A stretch of 64,000 nucleotides of DNA from UBA1351 sp964563505 (lineage in GTDB: Bacteria > Bacillota > Clostridia > Lachnospirales > Vallitaleaceae). Position 1 is the stretch's first letter; the number at the start of each line of letters is the position of its first letter. This document shows positions 41,252 through 50,737 of this stretch, piece after piece. The notes under the pieces were generated by a model. The model was not told the DNA's origin. It saw only the letters and a list, made by a program, of their open reading frames with translations, and ran no database searches. The stretch spans positions 1-64,000 of the forward strand of contig CAZLXW010000008.1 of assembly GCA_964563505.1 (NCBI GenBank), read 5' to 3'. Made by a program: the position numbers and the translations under genes.

Positions 41252-42334
41252 ATGGAACGTGTGTATAATTTTTCAGCTGGACCATCAACGTTGCCTGAGG
41301 AAGTATTAAAAACTGCAGCGAGCGAATTAGTGAATTATCAAGACGCAGGAATGAGTGTCATGGAGATGAGTCACCGATCGGCAGCGTATAGTAAGATTAT
41401 TGAAGAAGCTAAACAAGACTTTATTGACTTATTATCAATACCTGACAACTATGAAGTCTTATTTTTACAAGGTGGAGCATCACTTCAATTTGCAATGATT
41501 CCTTTGAACATTGGAACAAAAAACAAAAAAGCTCAATTTATTAATACAGGTGCCTGGTCAAAAAAAGCAATTTCAGAAGCCAAAAAATTTATCGATGTTG
41601 AAGTGCTAGCTTCATCAGAAGATGATACATTTTCATATATACCTGACTTGAGTAAAATCGATATCGATCCAAATTCAGATTACTTTTACATCACATCGAA
41701 TAATACAATTTACGGTACGGAATTCACAAGCTTACCGGACACAAAAGGTGTACCGGTAGTTGCAGACATGTCGTCAAATATTTTGTCAAAACCGATTAAT
41801 GTTTCAGATTATGGAATAATATTTGCCGGTGCGCAAAAGAATATGGGACCGGCGGGAATGACCGTTGTTATTATACGTAAGGACCTTATTGCAGAAGTTT
41901 CAGAGACGGTGCCGACAATGTTGAAATACTCAACACATGCTGAAAATGACTCCATGTTTAATACACCACCGACCTATAGTATTTATGTTGCTGGCTTAGT
42001 ATTTAAATGGTTAAAAGAAAATGGCGGATTAGAAGCAATCGAAAAAGTAAATACGGAAAAAGCTGATTTGTTGTATGACTATCTTGATTCCACAGAATTT
42101 TATGTGGCACCGGTCGATAAAGCGAGTCGTTCAAAAATGAATGTAACCTTTATATGCAAAGATGATGCATTAAATGCAGACTTTATCAAAGAAGCTTTAG
42201 CCCAAGGCATGGTTAATCTTAAAGGACATCGTAGTGTCGGTGGTATGCGGGCGAGTATATACAATGCGATGCCGGTAGAAGGTGTACAAAAGTTAGTCGA
42301 TTTTATGAAAGCATTTGAAGCAAAACATTTATAA
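41252..42334 (+). CDS. serC: Phosphoserine aminotransferase
   Basis: 360 residues, the normal length. PLP enzyme that converts 3-phosphohydroxypyruvate and glutamate to phosphoserine. It starts ERVYNFSAGPSTLPEEVL, the SerC signature; FAGAQKNMGPAGMTVVI contains the PLP lysine. ATG 41252 follows AGGAG by 8 bases. First gene of serC-serA-DUF1015; both SerA and SerC lie in the order opposite to the pathway. It may also serve pyridoxal phosphate synthesis, as in E. coli. Confidence 0.96.
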   Translation: MERVYNFSAGPSTLPEEVLKTAASELVNYQDAGMSVMEMSHRSAAYSKIIEEAKQDFIDLLSIPDNYEVLFLQGGASLQFAMIPLNIGTKNKKAQFINTGAWSKKAISEAKKFIDVEVLASSEDDTFSYIPDLSKIDIDPNSDYFYITSNNTIYGTEFTSLPDTKGVPVVADMSSNILSKPINVSDYGIIFAGAQKNMGPAGMTVVIIRKDLIAEVSETVPTMLKYSTHAENDSMFNTPPTYSIYVAGLVFKWLKENGGLEAIEKVNTEKADLLYDYLDSTEFYVAPVDKASRSKMNVTFICKDDALNADFIKEALAQGMVNLKGHRSVGGMRASIYNAMPVEGVQKLVDFMKAFEAKHL

Positions 42335-42371
42335 TTGATACAAAAATAGATTGAACACATTGGAGGATAAA

Positions 42372-43541
42372 ATGTTTACAGTTAAAACCTTAAATAAAAT
42401 TGATGAACAAGGGTTAAATTTATTATCAGATCAATATACTGTCATTGATGAAAAGACAGATGGAGATTATGACGGTATTGTTTTACGAAGTTTTAAACTT
42501 CATGATTATCCTATGTCAGAACAAGTTGCCGCCATCGCAAGAGCCGGAGCAGGTGTAAACAATGTACCTATTGATGCATGTTCTGAACAAGGTATTGTTG
42601 TCTTTAATACACCAGGAGCTAATGCCAATGCAGTGAAAGAGTTAGCTCTAGCGGGTTTGCTGATGTCATCTAGAGATGTACCGGGGGCTATTGATTGGGC
42701 CAAAACCCTAAAAGGTCAATCCGATGTAGCAAAAAAAGTTGAATCAGGCAAAAGTAATTTTGCGGGTCCTGAGATTATGGGTAAGACATTAGGGATTATT
42801 GGACTTGGAGCAATTGGTGCATTGGTTGCAAATGCTGCAATTTCATTAGGAATGGATGTCTACGGTTATGATCCCTTTATCTCAGTGGATGCAGCGTGGG
42901 GCTTAAAGCGTGTTGTCAATAAAGCAAGCAGCCTTGATGAACTATTAGAAAAATCAGATTATATTAGTGTTCATGTACCTCTTATGGGAGAAACAAAGGG
43001 GATGGTTAACACCGATTTAATGTCTAAAATGAAAGACGGTGTACGTATCCTTAACTTTTCTAGAGGTGAATTAGTTGATGATGATGCCATTGAAACTGCT
43101 TTAAAATCCGGAAAAGTAAGTCGATATGTTACGGATTTCCCGAATGAACGAACCATTGATATGGAAGGTGTTATTGCCATACCGCATTTAGGGGCATCAA
43201 CACCGGAGTCTGAGACGAACTGTGCTAAGATGGCAGTTGCACAACTACAAGACTATTTAGATAATGGAAATATCTGTAATTCAGTTAATTATCCAAGCGT
43301 CGACTTAGGTATTTGTGGTTCGGCTGCAAGAGTGAGTGTACTACACAAGAATGTACCCAATATGGTCGGTCAAATTACATCAGTCCTAGCAAAGGCAAAT
43401 TTGAACATTACAGATATGCTTAATAAAAGTAAAAATGGAAATGCATATACCATGTTAGATTTAGAGGCAGCAGTAACGGCGGACGTCTTGTCTGAGCTTA
43501 AAGCAATTGATGGTGTGTTAAAAGTACGTGTCATCAAATAG
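42372..43541 (+). CDS. serA: D-3-phosphoglycerate dehydrogenase
   Basis: 389 residues. It oxidises 3-phosphoglycerate with NAD, the first step of serine synthesis. NAD-binding GIIGLGAIGALVANAA near 145, catalytic Arg in RGELVDDD, and IPHLGASTPESE with the catalytic His are readable. Residues about 318-389 form a C-terminal ACT domain (GQITSVLAKANLNITDML), which suggests feedback by serine. This is the short type without the intervening domain of long plant/Mycobacterium enzymes. ATG 42372 follows GGAGG by 5 bases. Confidence 0.95.
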   Translation: MFTVKTLNKIDEQGLNLLSDQYTVIDEKTDGDYDGIVLRSFKLHDYPMSEQVAAIARAGAGVNNVPIDACSEQGIVVFNTPGANANAVKELALAGLLMSSRDVPGAIDWAKTLKGQSDVAKKVESGKSNFAGPEIMGKTLGIIGLGAIGALVANAAISLGMDVYGYDPFISVDAAWGLKRVVNKASSLDELLEKSDYISVHVPLMGETKGMVNTDLMSKMKDGVRILNFSRGELVDDDAIETALKSGKVSRYVTDFPNERTIDMEGVIAIPHLGASTPESETNCAKMAVAQLQDYLDNGNICNSVNYPSVDLGICGSAARVSVLHKNVPNMVGQITSVLAKANLNITDMLNKSKNGNAYTMLDLEAAVTADVLSELKAIDGVLKVRVIK

Positions 43542-43550
43542 GAGGACAAA

Positions 43551-44777
43551 ATGGCTACAATTAAACCTTTTAAGGCATTGCGACCGGCAAAAAAATTAGC
43601 TCAACAGATTGCTGCATTACCTTATGATGTCTATAATCGTCAAGAAGCCAAGGATATTGTGACAAAAAATCCATTGTCTTTTCTTCAAATCGACCGTGGT
43701 GAGACATTACTTGGTAATCAAATTGGTCTATACGATGATCAAGTTTATGAAATGGCAAAGGCGCGCTTTAATCAAATGATTGATGAAAAGCAATTCATTC
43801 AAGACGAAACCGAAGCTTTGTATATCTATGAATTAGAACGATTAGGAAAAATTCAACGTGGTATTGTTGGATGTGTATTGGCTAAAGAGTATATATCCGG
43901 TACTATTAAAAAACATGAAAATACACGTGAAGTTAAGGAAGATGATCGTATACGACATATTGATGCACTAAAAGCACATACTGGACCGATTTTTTTGACC
44001 TACAAGAACACAAAAAATATGCAAGAAGTTTTTGAAGAGGTGCTTGCTAGGGCTAAGGTGATTTTTGAATTTACCGGTGATGATGAGGTTCGACACAAAG
44101 GCTATGTTATTAAAAATATAAAGGATATAGAAAAGATACAAGAAAAAGTTCAAAAAATGAACGGTTTATATATTGCCGATGGACATCATCGTGCAGCTTC
44201 TGCTGCAAAGATAGCTCAGAAGTATCATTTTGAAGGTGAATCCGCTGAATTTTTAGCAGTGGCTTTTCCGGATTCTGAATTAGAGATTTTAGATTATAAT
44301 CGTGTAGTTAAGGATTTGAACAACTTATCTAAAGAAGAATTCTTTGAGCGATTAGAAACAAACTTTACCATTCTTTCAAAGTCGAAGGAGCCTTTTGCGC
44401 CTAAAGATAAAGGGACCTTTGGTATGTATTTTGACCATACATGGTATGGTTTGGTTTTTAATGGTGTTGAAAGTCTCGGAGATGATCCGGTAAGACGTTT
44501 AGATGTTGCCATATTACAAGAGTTTCTATTGCAACCAATTTTAGGAATAGAAGATCCAAGAACGAGTGAACGGATTGATTTTGTAGGAGGCATTCGCGGT
44601 CTTGGTGAACTTGAAAAACGTGTTCATGAGGATATGGCTATTGCTTTCGCGATGAAAGCAACATCAATTCAGGAATTGATTGATGTATCCGATGCGAATC
44701 GATTAATGCCACCCAAATCTACATGGTTTGAACCCAAGCTCAGAAGTGGTTTGTTTATACATCAAATTGACAAATAA
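43551..44777 (+). CDS. DUF1015 family protein in serine operon
   Basis: 408 residues, DUF1015. The N-terminus reads IKPFKALRPAKKLAQQIAALPYDVYNRQEA, as in all family members. A conserved ADGHHRAASAAKIA motif lies at about 209-222 (Asp210, His212, His213, Arg214), similar in form to the GxxRxxA box of ParB/sulfiredoxin-fold proteins such as the archaeal serine kinase SerK. It is placed 9 bases after serA and before the operon's terminator, in a position where the third serine gene, a phosphoserine phosphatase, is expected. No serB-like gene is in the window. A phosphate-transfer role on phosphoserine is a reasonable inference, not shown. Confidence 0.85.
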   Translation: MATIKPFKALRPAKKLAQQIAALPYDVYNRQEAKDIVTKNPLSFLQIDRGETLLGNQIGLYDDQVYEMAKARFNQMIDEKQFIQDETEALYIYELERLGKIQRGIVGCVLAKEYISGTIKKHENTREVKEDDRIRHIDALKAHTGPIFLTYKNTKNMQEVFEEVLARAKVIFEFTGDDEVRHKGYVIKNIKDIEKIQEKVQKMNGLYIADGHHRAASAAKIAQKYHFEGESAEFLAVAFPDSELEILDYNRVVKDLNNLSKEEFFERLETNFTILSKSKEPFAPKDKGTFGMYFDHTWYGLVFNGVESLGDDPVRRLDVAILQEFLLQPILGIEDPRTSERIDFVGGIRGLGELEKRVHEDMAIAFAMKATSIQELIDVSDANRLMPPKSTWFEPKLRSGLFIHQIDK

Positions 44778-44815
44778 ACAAAATCTCAGGTCATAAAACC
44801 TGAGATTTTGTTTTG
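44777..44815 (+). terminator. Terminator of the serC-serA-DUF1015 operon
   Basis: AAAATCTCAGGT and ACCTGAGATTTT form a perfect 12-pair stem around a 6-base loop (44781-44810), followed by a T-rich tail, starting right after the stop codon. It confirms DUF1015 as the last operon member. Confidence 0.85.
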
Positions 44816-44865
44816 GTTAAGATACTGAAAAATAATAGGATTTTAATAGATAGACCTTAAGAGTA

Positions 44866-44874
44866 TGATATAAT
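44866..44874 (+). promoter_or_regulatory. Extended -10 promoter of hflKC
   Basis: TG followed by one base and a perfect TATAAT (44869-44874). No good -35 hexamer is seen, which is tolerated by extended -10 promoters. Confidence 0.55.
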
Positions 44875-44916
44875 GAACAAAGCATAAAAAGCATATAAAT
44901 AAAGGAGGAAAAAAGA

Positions 44917-45942
44917 ATGAGTCAACAATTTTACAATAAAGATGATGACAATGTTGTCGATATTGATATGAAAGCAATGCGTAAGAAAATTTTTACATTT
45001 GGACCGATTATTATTATTGTACTTATAATCGCATTCGTTTTGTTAAATAGTATATATATGCTAGAAAACAGAGAGAATGCAGTTGTATTACGATTTGGTC
45101 GAGTCAATGAAGTGGTAACCGATCCAGGATTACATTTTAAAGTACCGCTAATAGATCAAGTGGCGAAGGTGGATGTCCGTTCCATTTCTAATATGGAGTA
45201 CGGATTTAGAACTGAAACACCTGGTACAGAAACACAGGTGGCCGGATATTCTGAACACGAGGCAGAGGCACGTATTATTGTAGATGGAGCCAATAATAAT
45301 GCTTCTATTGCCTTAATTGAGTTAATTATTCAGTATCGTGTAAGTAACCCGGTGGATTATTTATTTAAGGTGGATGATCCGGAAGGGACATTACGGCTTG
45401 CTCTTGAAGATGTTATTCGTTCAAGTGTTCAGTCATTCACTTTAGATGAAGCAAAAACACAAAAAGAACTCATCGATGCATCTGTGCTTCCTAAATTACA
45501 GCAAAAAATGATTGAGTATGAGTCTGGACTTGAAATTATTCTTGTAGGTACTCAAAATGTTCAGTTTTTAGAAAATGTAGAAGCGGCATATCAACAAAAG
45601 GAAAATGCGAATCAGTATAAAAACGGTAAACGTGAGGATGCGGAAAAATATAATAATACGGTTATTCCACAAGCGCAAGCAGAAGCAACGAAGCTTGTCG
45701 AAGATGCATATGCCTATCGGGCAGAAGTTGTTGCAGGTGCCAATGCAGGAGTGGCTGAATTTAATGCCTTGTATCGGGAGTATATAAATAATCCGGACAT
45801 ATTAAAAGAACGTTATTATATTGATTCGATGACGGCTTTTTTAAGTAATAATAAAATTGTTGTTGATGGCACGGCTGAGGGCGAAATCTATAAATTTTAC
45901 AACTTTGATGATGCCGCAATTAAACAGTCGGTGACCAATTAG
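44917..45942 (+). CDS. hflK: FtsH modulator HflK (SPFH protein)
   Basis: 341 residues. One membrane helix at about 27-48 anchors an SPFH/band 7 domain (ENRENAVVLRFGRVNEVV, DPGLHFKVPLIDQV), followed by a long helical coiled-coil region (about 220-290). HflK and HflC form a large cage around FtsH hexamers and tune membrane protein turnover. The partner HflC follows after 14 bases. An additional insertion with EHEAEARIIVDGANNNAS (about 110-127) precedes the second half of the SPFH domain. Confidence 0.92.
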   Translation: MSQQFYNKDDDNVVDIDMKAMRKKIFTFGPIIIIVLIIAFVLLNSIYMLENRENAVVLRFGRVNEVVTDPGLHFKVPLIDQVAKVDVRSISNMEYGFRTETPGTETQVAGYSEHEAEARIIVDGANNNASIALIELIIQYRVSNPVDYLFKVDDPEGTLRLALEDVIRSSVQSFTLDEAKTQKELIDASVLPKLQQKMIEYESGLEIILVGTQNVQFLENVEAAYQQKENANQYKNGKREDAEKYNNTVIPQAQAEATKLVEDAYAYRAEVVAGANAGVAEFNALYREYINNPDILKERYYIDSMTAFLSNNKIVVDGTAEGEIYKFYNFDDAAIKQSVTN

Positions 45943-45956
45943 AAAGGAGGAAAAAT

Positions 45957-46940
45957 ATGAAACGTATAGCAGGAATTGTTTTCGCTGTAGTTATTGTTCT
46001 AGGGCTATTTGCCTTGGTCAATTCATTATATATTGTGCGTGAAGATGAAGTAGCCATTGTTAAGACATTTGGAAAAATTAATAATGTCATTATTGCTTTT
46101 GATGATGCAGAGGATGTTAATAATAACTTGAAACGTAATAACTATCCAAATATTCGTGTCATTACGGAAAAAGGATTACATTTTAAACGACCTTTTATTG
46201 ATACTGTGGAACGTTATTCAGCAAAATATTTAACTTATACGTCCAATACAGAGTTAATAAACACCAATGATGAACGACGTATTGAGATTGAAATGTATGC
46301 CCAATATCGGGTTCTTGATCCGGTTGTATTTGGATTAGCGGTGGGAAATAAAGTCGAAGCGAATAAGCGTATGGACGAATATGTTTATAAAACAGTTATT
46401 AATTCAGCCAATACACTGAAGTTTGATGAATTCTTTTATCAAAATACATTATCCGAATTATTGGATTCGAAAAAAGATGCATTAAATGAACAATTGGTGG
46501 CAGAGTATGGGCTGTTTGTAACGGACATTGGTATTAATCGGAAGAATTTCCCACAATCTAATGTGTCCAATATTGAAGAAAAGATGGCAAAAGAAATTGA
46601 AAAAGAATCGGAAAAATTGATTGCTGAAGGTGATAGTGAATATATTAAAGCCCAATCAATAACCGATCGTCAACGTGCTGAGATTGTAAGTAAAGCAGTT
46701 GAAAATGCTGCCATAATAAAAGCAGATGCGGATGCAGAATCTATTCGTATTTATCAAGAATCTTTACAAAAAGATTTAGAATTTTTCCAATTTATTAAAC
46801 GTATGGAGATATACGAGAACATTCAAGGCAGCACAATTTTCTTGGACAATGACAATGCCATTTTTAATTTTATTGGTGGATATCCAGCTGGAATGCAGCC
46901 GGTGGTATCAGATGTTGAAGAATTAGAAACAATTGAATAA
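45957..46940 (+). CDS. hflC: FtsH modulator HflC (SPFH protein)
   Basis: 327 residues. N-terminal membrane helix (about 3-25), then the SPFH domain starting with VREDEVAIVKTFGKI and a helical C-terminal part (EKMAKEIEKESEKLIAEG, QRAEIVSKAVENAAIIKADAD). Together with HflK it forms the FtsH-associated complex. AAAGGAGG precedes the ATG. A strong terminator ends the two-gene operon. Confidence 0.92.
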   Translation: MKRIAGIVFAVVIVLGLFALVNSLYIVREDEVAIVKTFGKINNVIIAFDDAEDVNNNLKRNNYPNIRVITEKGLHFKRPFIDTVERYSAKYLTYTSNTELINTNDERRIEIEMYAQYRVLDPVVFGLAVGNKVEANKRMDEYVYKTVINSANTLKFDEFFYQNTLSELLDSKKDALNEQLVAEYGLFVTDIGINRKNFPQSNVSNIEEKMAKEIEKESEKLIAEGDSEYIKAQSITDRQRAEIVSKAVENAAIIKADADAESIRIYQESLQKDLEFFQFIKRMEIYENIQGSTIFLDNDNAIFNFIGGYPAGMQPVVSDVEELETIE

Positions 46941-46965
46941 GTAGGAATTTCCTATAGCAGCAAAT

Positions 46966-47004
46966 AAAAAGATGCTTTTAATAATTATTAAAAGCATCTT
47001 TTTT
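46966..47004 (+). terminator. Terminator of hflKC
   Basis: AAAAAGATGCTTTTAATAAT pairs with a complementary right arm ending in six T. The stem is long and nearly perfect, and works on either strand. Confidence 0.85.
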
Positions 47005-47089
47005 AGTTCTTCATTGCTATTTTATAAAATTAGGGATAAAATATATATTAGATAATTATTTAACTTGATTTGACCTAAGGAGGGGCATT

Positions 47090-49276
47090 ATGAAATCATA
47101 CATAAATTCAGAAGAATTATATAGTATAACTGAATCAACCCATCAAAATCCGCATCATTTTCTAGGAATGCATGAATTACCGGACCACAGTATATATATC
47201 AATGCTTATCAACCATATACAAAAAAAATTGAAGTGATTGAGTTAGATACAAATGACATATATCCGATGGTTTCTGTTGAAAATACGGGGGTATTTACAT
47301 TAGAACTTAAGAAAAAAATTAATTACAAATTTAAATACACCAATTTTGAAGGTGTCAGTTGGGAAAATTATGATCCATATTCATTTGAACCAACGATTTC
47401 AGAGCTTGACATGTATTTATTCGGTCAAGGAACTCACTATGAGATATATAATAAACTCGGCGCCCATAAAGTTACGGTCGATGGAATAGAAGGTGTTTCA
47501 TTTGCGGTTTGGGCACCCAATGCTTCCAGGGTGAGTGTAATTGGTCATTTTTGTGGCTGGGATGGCAGAATTTATCCCATGCGTTTACTGGGTAATTCGG
47601 GAATTTACGAACTTTTTATTCCGGGACTGAAGGCAGAAGAAATATATAAATTTGAAATAAAATCTCGCGAAGGTATGATCTTAGAAAAGTCGGACCCATA
47701 TGCTTCATATGCCGAAATGCGACCGGGAACCGCATCTATTGTTTGGGATACGTCTTCCTATGAATGGCAAGATTCTGCTTGGCAAAGTCAACAAGTGAAA
47801 AATGACACACTAAAAAAACCAATGGCAATATATGAACTACATTTAGGCTCATGGAAGCGAAATGATAGTGAGCATGGATTTATAAACTATCGAGATTTAG
47901 CCCACGACCTCGTTGATTATCTAGAAGAAATGAACTATACCCATATTGAATTAATGCCTGTGTTAGAACATCCATTTGATGGTTCATGGGGATATCAAGT
48001 CACTGGATATTATGCCCCAACATCACGTTTTGGAACTCCAGATGATTTTATGTACTTTGTCGATTACTTACATCAACATAATATCGGCGTTTTATTAGAT
48101 TGGGTTCCTGCTCATTTTCCCAAGGATTCCCATGGCTTACGACGTTTTGATGGTTCGGCCCTTTATGAGCATGATGATGCGCGTAAAGGTGAACACCCAC
48201 ATTGGGGAACGATGATTTTTAACTATGGACGTAGTGAAGTCAAGAACTTTTTAATAGGAAACGCTTTGTTTTGGGTTGAAAAGTATCATATTGATGGTCT
48301 TCGTGTTGATGCAGTTGCATCCATGCTTTATTTAGACTATGGAAAAGAAGCAGGTCAGTGGATTCCCAATCCTCATGGTGGACGGGAAAATATTGAGGCG
48401 GTCGAGTTTTTCAAACATATGAATTCAGTGATATATGGCCGTAATCCAGGTGTTATAATGATTGCGGAAGAATCAACAGCTTGGCCAGGCGTATCTCGTC
48501 CGACCAATATAGGTGGACTAGGATTTGGATTAAAATGGAATATGGGATGGATGAACGATTTTTTGCGATATGCATCTAAAGATCCAATTCATAAACAATA
48601 CCATCATAATGATTTAACCTTTAGTTTAGTTTATGCATTTACTGAAAATTTTATACTTGTTTTGTCACATGATGAAGTTGTTCATGGTAAAGGTTCCATG
48701 ATCAATAAGATGCCTGGAGATTATTGGCAAAAATTTGCAAATTTACGATGCTCTTATGGATTTATGTACGGTCATCCTGGTAAAAAATTATTGTTTATGG
48801 GATGTGATTTTGCTCAATTCGATGAGTGGAGTGAAGCAAAAAGTTTAGACTGGAACCTTTTAGAATTTGATAAACATCGTGAAATGAAAACATTTGTCTC
48901 TGATTTAAATAAAACATATCGTGATGAAAAAGCGCTTTGGGAAGATGACTTTACCAATCGAGGATTTGAATGGATTAATTGCACAGATGCCTTAGAAAGT
49001 ATCGTATCCTTTGTACGAAAAGATGAAAAAGATGAAGAGCATATCATAGTGGTTAGTAATTTTACACCGGTTCCTAAATATATGCATCGTATTGGCGTTC
49101 CGCGTGCAGGCTCTTATCAAGAAATACTTAATTCGGATCATCAAAAATATGGAGGAAGTGGCGTGCTAAATGAAGGTGTTTTGAAGACGCAGTCAATTGC
49201 TTGGGATCATAAGCCAAACTGTCTAGATATTAAAGTGCCACCACTTGGAACGATTTTCTTGAAGTATATTAAGTAA
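47090..49276 (+). CDS. glgB: 1,4-alpha-glucan branching enzyme GlgB
   Basis: 728 residues, family GH13. N-terminal CBM48-like domains (about 1-220) precede the catalytic barrel. The nucleophile is Asp407 in DGLRVDAVA and the acid/base is Glu460 in IAEES, two positions off E. coli GlgB (405, 458). HDEVVHGKGSM gives the third acidic residue. It transfers alpha-1,4 glucan segments to alpha-1,6 positions, forming glycogen branches. No glgC, glgA or glgP lies in the window, so it stands alone in this genome region. AAGGAGG precedes the ATG. Confidence 0.95.
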   Translation: MKSYINSEELYSITESTHQNPHHFLGMHELPDHSIYINAYQPYTKKIEVIELDTNDIYPMVSVENTGVFTLELKKKINYKFKYTNFEGVSWENYDPYSFEPTISELDMYLFGQGTHYEIYNKLGAHKVTVDGIEGVSFAVWAPNASRVSVIGHFCGWDGRIYPMRLLGNSGIYELFIPGLKAEEIYKFEIKSREGMILEKSDPYASYAEMRPGTASIVWDTSSYEWQDSAWQSQQVKNDTLKKPMAIYELHLGSWKRNDSEHGFINYRDLAHDLVDYLEEMNYTHIELMPVLEHPFDGSWGYQVTGYYAPTSRFGTPDDFMYFVDYLHQHNIGVLLDWVPAHFPKDSHGLRRFDGSALYEHDDARKGEHPHWGTMIFNYGRSEVKNFLIGNALFWVEKYHIDGLRVDAVASMLYLDYGKEAGQWIPNPHGGRENIEAVEFFKHMNSVIYGRNPGVIMIAEESTAWPGVSRPTNIGGLGFGLKWNMGWMNDFLRYASKDPIHKQYHHNDLTFSLVYAFTENFILVLSHDEVVHGKGSMINKMPGDYWQKFANLRCSYGFMYGHPGKKLLFMGCDFAQFDEWSEAKSLDWNLLEFDKHREMKTFVSDLNKTYRDEKALWEDDFTNRGFEWINCTDALESIVSFVRKDEKDEEHIIVVSNFTPVPKYMHRIGVPRAGSYQEILNSDHQKYGGSGVLNEGVLKTQSIAWDHKPNCLDIKVPPLGTIFLKYIK

Positions 49277-49289
49277 GAAGAATATTCAT

Positions 49290-49346
49290 AGCATAAAAAA
49301 AGAGCAATCACATCGATAATTAATGTGTTGCTCTTTTTTTTATGCT
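49290..49346. terminator. Bidirectional terminator of glgB and argH
   Basis: A long stem, AGCATAAAAAAAGAGCA on the left and its complement on the right, with A and T runs that serve both strands. The argH stop codon lies within the right end of the stem. Confidence 0.85.
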
Positions 49347-50728
49347 ATAGTTGCATTTTTTTCTAAATAGGCTTTAGCAAGTTGGTTGACGGTTTCCATT
49401 TGCTCTTTGGCCGGTCCACCAATGACTTGTCGTTTATTGACACATGTATCTAGAGAAATTGCTTCAAAAACATCTTCAGTAAAGAGGGGTGAAAGTTTTT
49501 GATACTCATCAAGTGAAAGCTCGCTTAGATTAGTGTTATTGTTCACACAATACAAAACTAATTTTCCTAGAACTTCGTGGGCATCTCTAAAAGGCAATCC
49601 TTTTTTTACAAGATAATCAGCAGCATCTGTTGCATTAGTAAAACCACCTTCAGCACCTGATCGCATAACTTCTTTGCGGACAGTCATGGTGTCGAGTAAT
49701 TTTGTAAAAATAGGTATACACATTTTAAGAGTATCAATTGCGTCAAAAGTTACTTCTTTGTCTTCCTGTGTATCTTTATTATAAGCAAGAGGGAGCCCTT
49801 TCATTGTTGTTAATAAAGACATTAAATCCCCATATACACGACCGGTCTTTCCGCGAATAAGCTCTGGAATATCTGGGTTTTTCTTTTGTGGCATGATTGA
49901 ACTTCCAGTACTATAGGCATCATCCAAATCAATAAATCGAAATTCGTGTGAGCACCAAAGGATGATTTCTTCTGAAAAACGCGACAGATGCATCATAATC
50001 ATGGAGAGCGTATACAAGACATCTAATAAGAAATCTCGATCACTAACGGCATCCATACTGTTTAAACATATCGCGTCAAAACCAAGGAGTTGGGCAGTCA
50101 TCTCTCGATTCAGTGGATAGGTTGTTGTAGCAAAGGCACCGGCGCCAAGTGGCGATTGGTTCATTCGATGATAAGTTGTTATCAATCGGTCACGGTCTCG
50201 TTTAAACATCTCGAAATATGCCATTAGATGATGGCTAAATGTTGTGGGTTGGGCCTTTTGAAGATGGGTATAACCCGGCATAATGGTTTCTGTATGTTGA
50301 CCGGATAATTTTAAAATAGTTGCTAAGAGTTCAAAAACATCTTGATCAATGGCTACGATTTCTTTTTTTATGTAAAGGCGCATGTCTGTAGCCACTTGAT
50401 CGTTACGACTACGTCCGGTATGCATCTTTTTAGCCACTTCACCAATACGTTGAATAAGTAAAGACTCGATATTCATGTGAATATCTTCGGCACTAATATC
50501 AAAGGTTACTTCATTTTGTTCTATGGCAACTTCTAGATCTTTGAGACCAGATATAATCATATCGCGTTCATTGTTTGTGAGAATATCCGCAGTAGCAAGC
50601 ATTGTAACGTGAGCGATACTACCTTCAATATCTTCTTTATACAATCGTTGGTCAAAGCGTATTGATGAATTAAAATCATCAACAATCACATCGGTATTTT
50701 TGGAGAAACGTCCTCCCCATAATTTCAT
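49340..50728 (-). CDS. argH: Argininosuccinate lyase
   Basis: 462 residues, fumarase/aspartase superfamily. It splits argininosuccinate to arginine and fumarate. N-terminal KLWGGRFSK, then HTGRSRNDQ (catalytic region), the signature GSSIMPQKKNPD and a C-terminal helical domain are all present. It follows argG with 9 bases between, on the same minus-strand transcript, and ends at the shared bidirectional terminator. Confidence 0.96.
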   Translation of the reverse strand: MKLWGGRFSKNTDVIVDDFNSSIRFDQRLYKEDIEGSIAHVTMLATADILTNNERDMIISGLKDLEVAIEQNEVTFDISAEDIHMNIESLLIQRIGEVAKKMHTGRSRNDQVATDMRLYIKKEIVAIDQDVFELLATILKLSGQHTETIMPGYTHLQKAQPTTFSHHLMAYFEMFKRDRDRLITTYHRMNQSPLGAGAFATTTYPLNREMTAQLLGFDAICLNSMDAVSDRDFLLDVLYTLSMIMMHLSRFSEEIILWCSHEFRFIDLDDAYSTGSSIMPQKKNPDIPELIRGKTGRVYGDLMSLLTTMKGLPLAYNKDTQEDKEVTFDAIDTLKMCIPIFTKLLDTMTVRKEVMRSGAEGGFTNATDAADYLVKKGLPFRDAHEVLGKLVLYCVNNNTNLSELSLDEYQKLSPLFTEDVFEAISLDTCVNKRQVIGGPAKEQMETVNQLAKAYLEKNATIA

Positions 50729-50737
50729 AATGTCACC

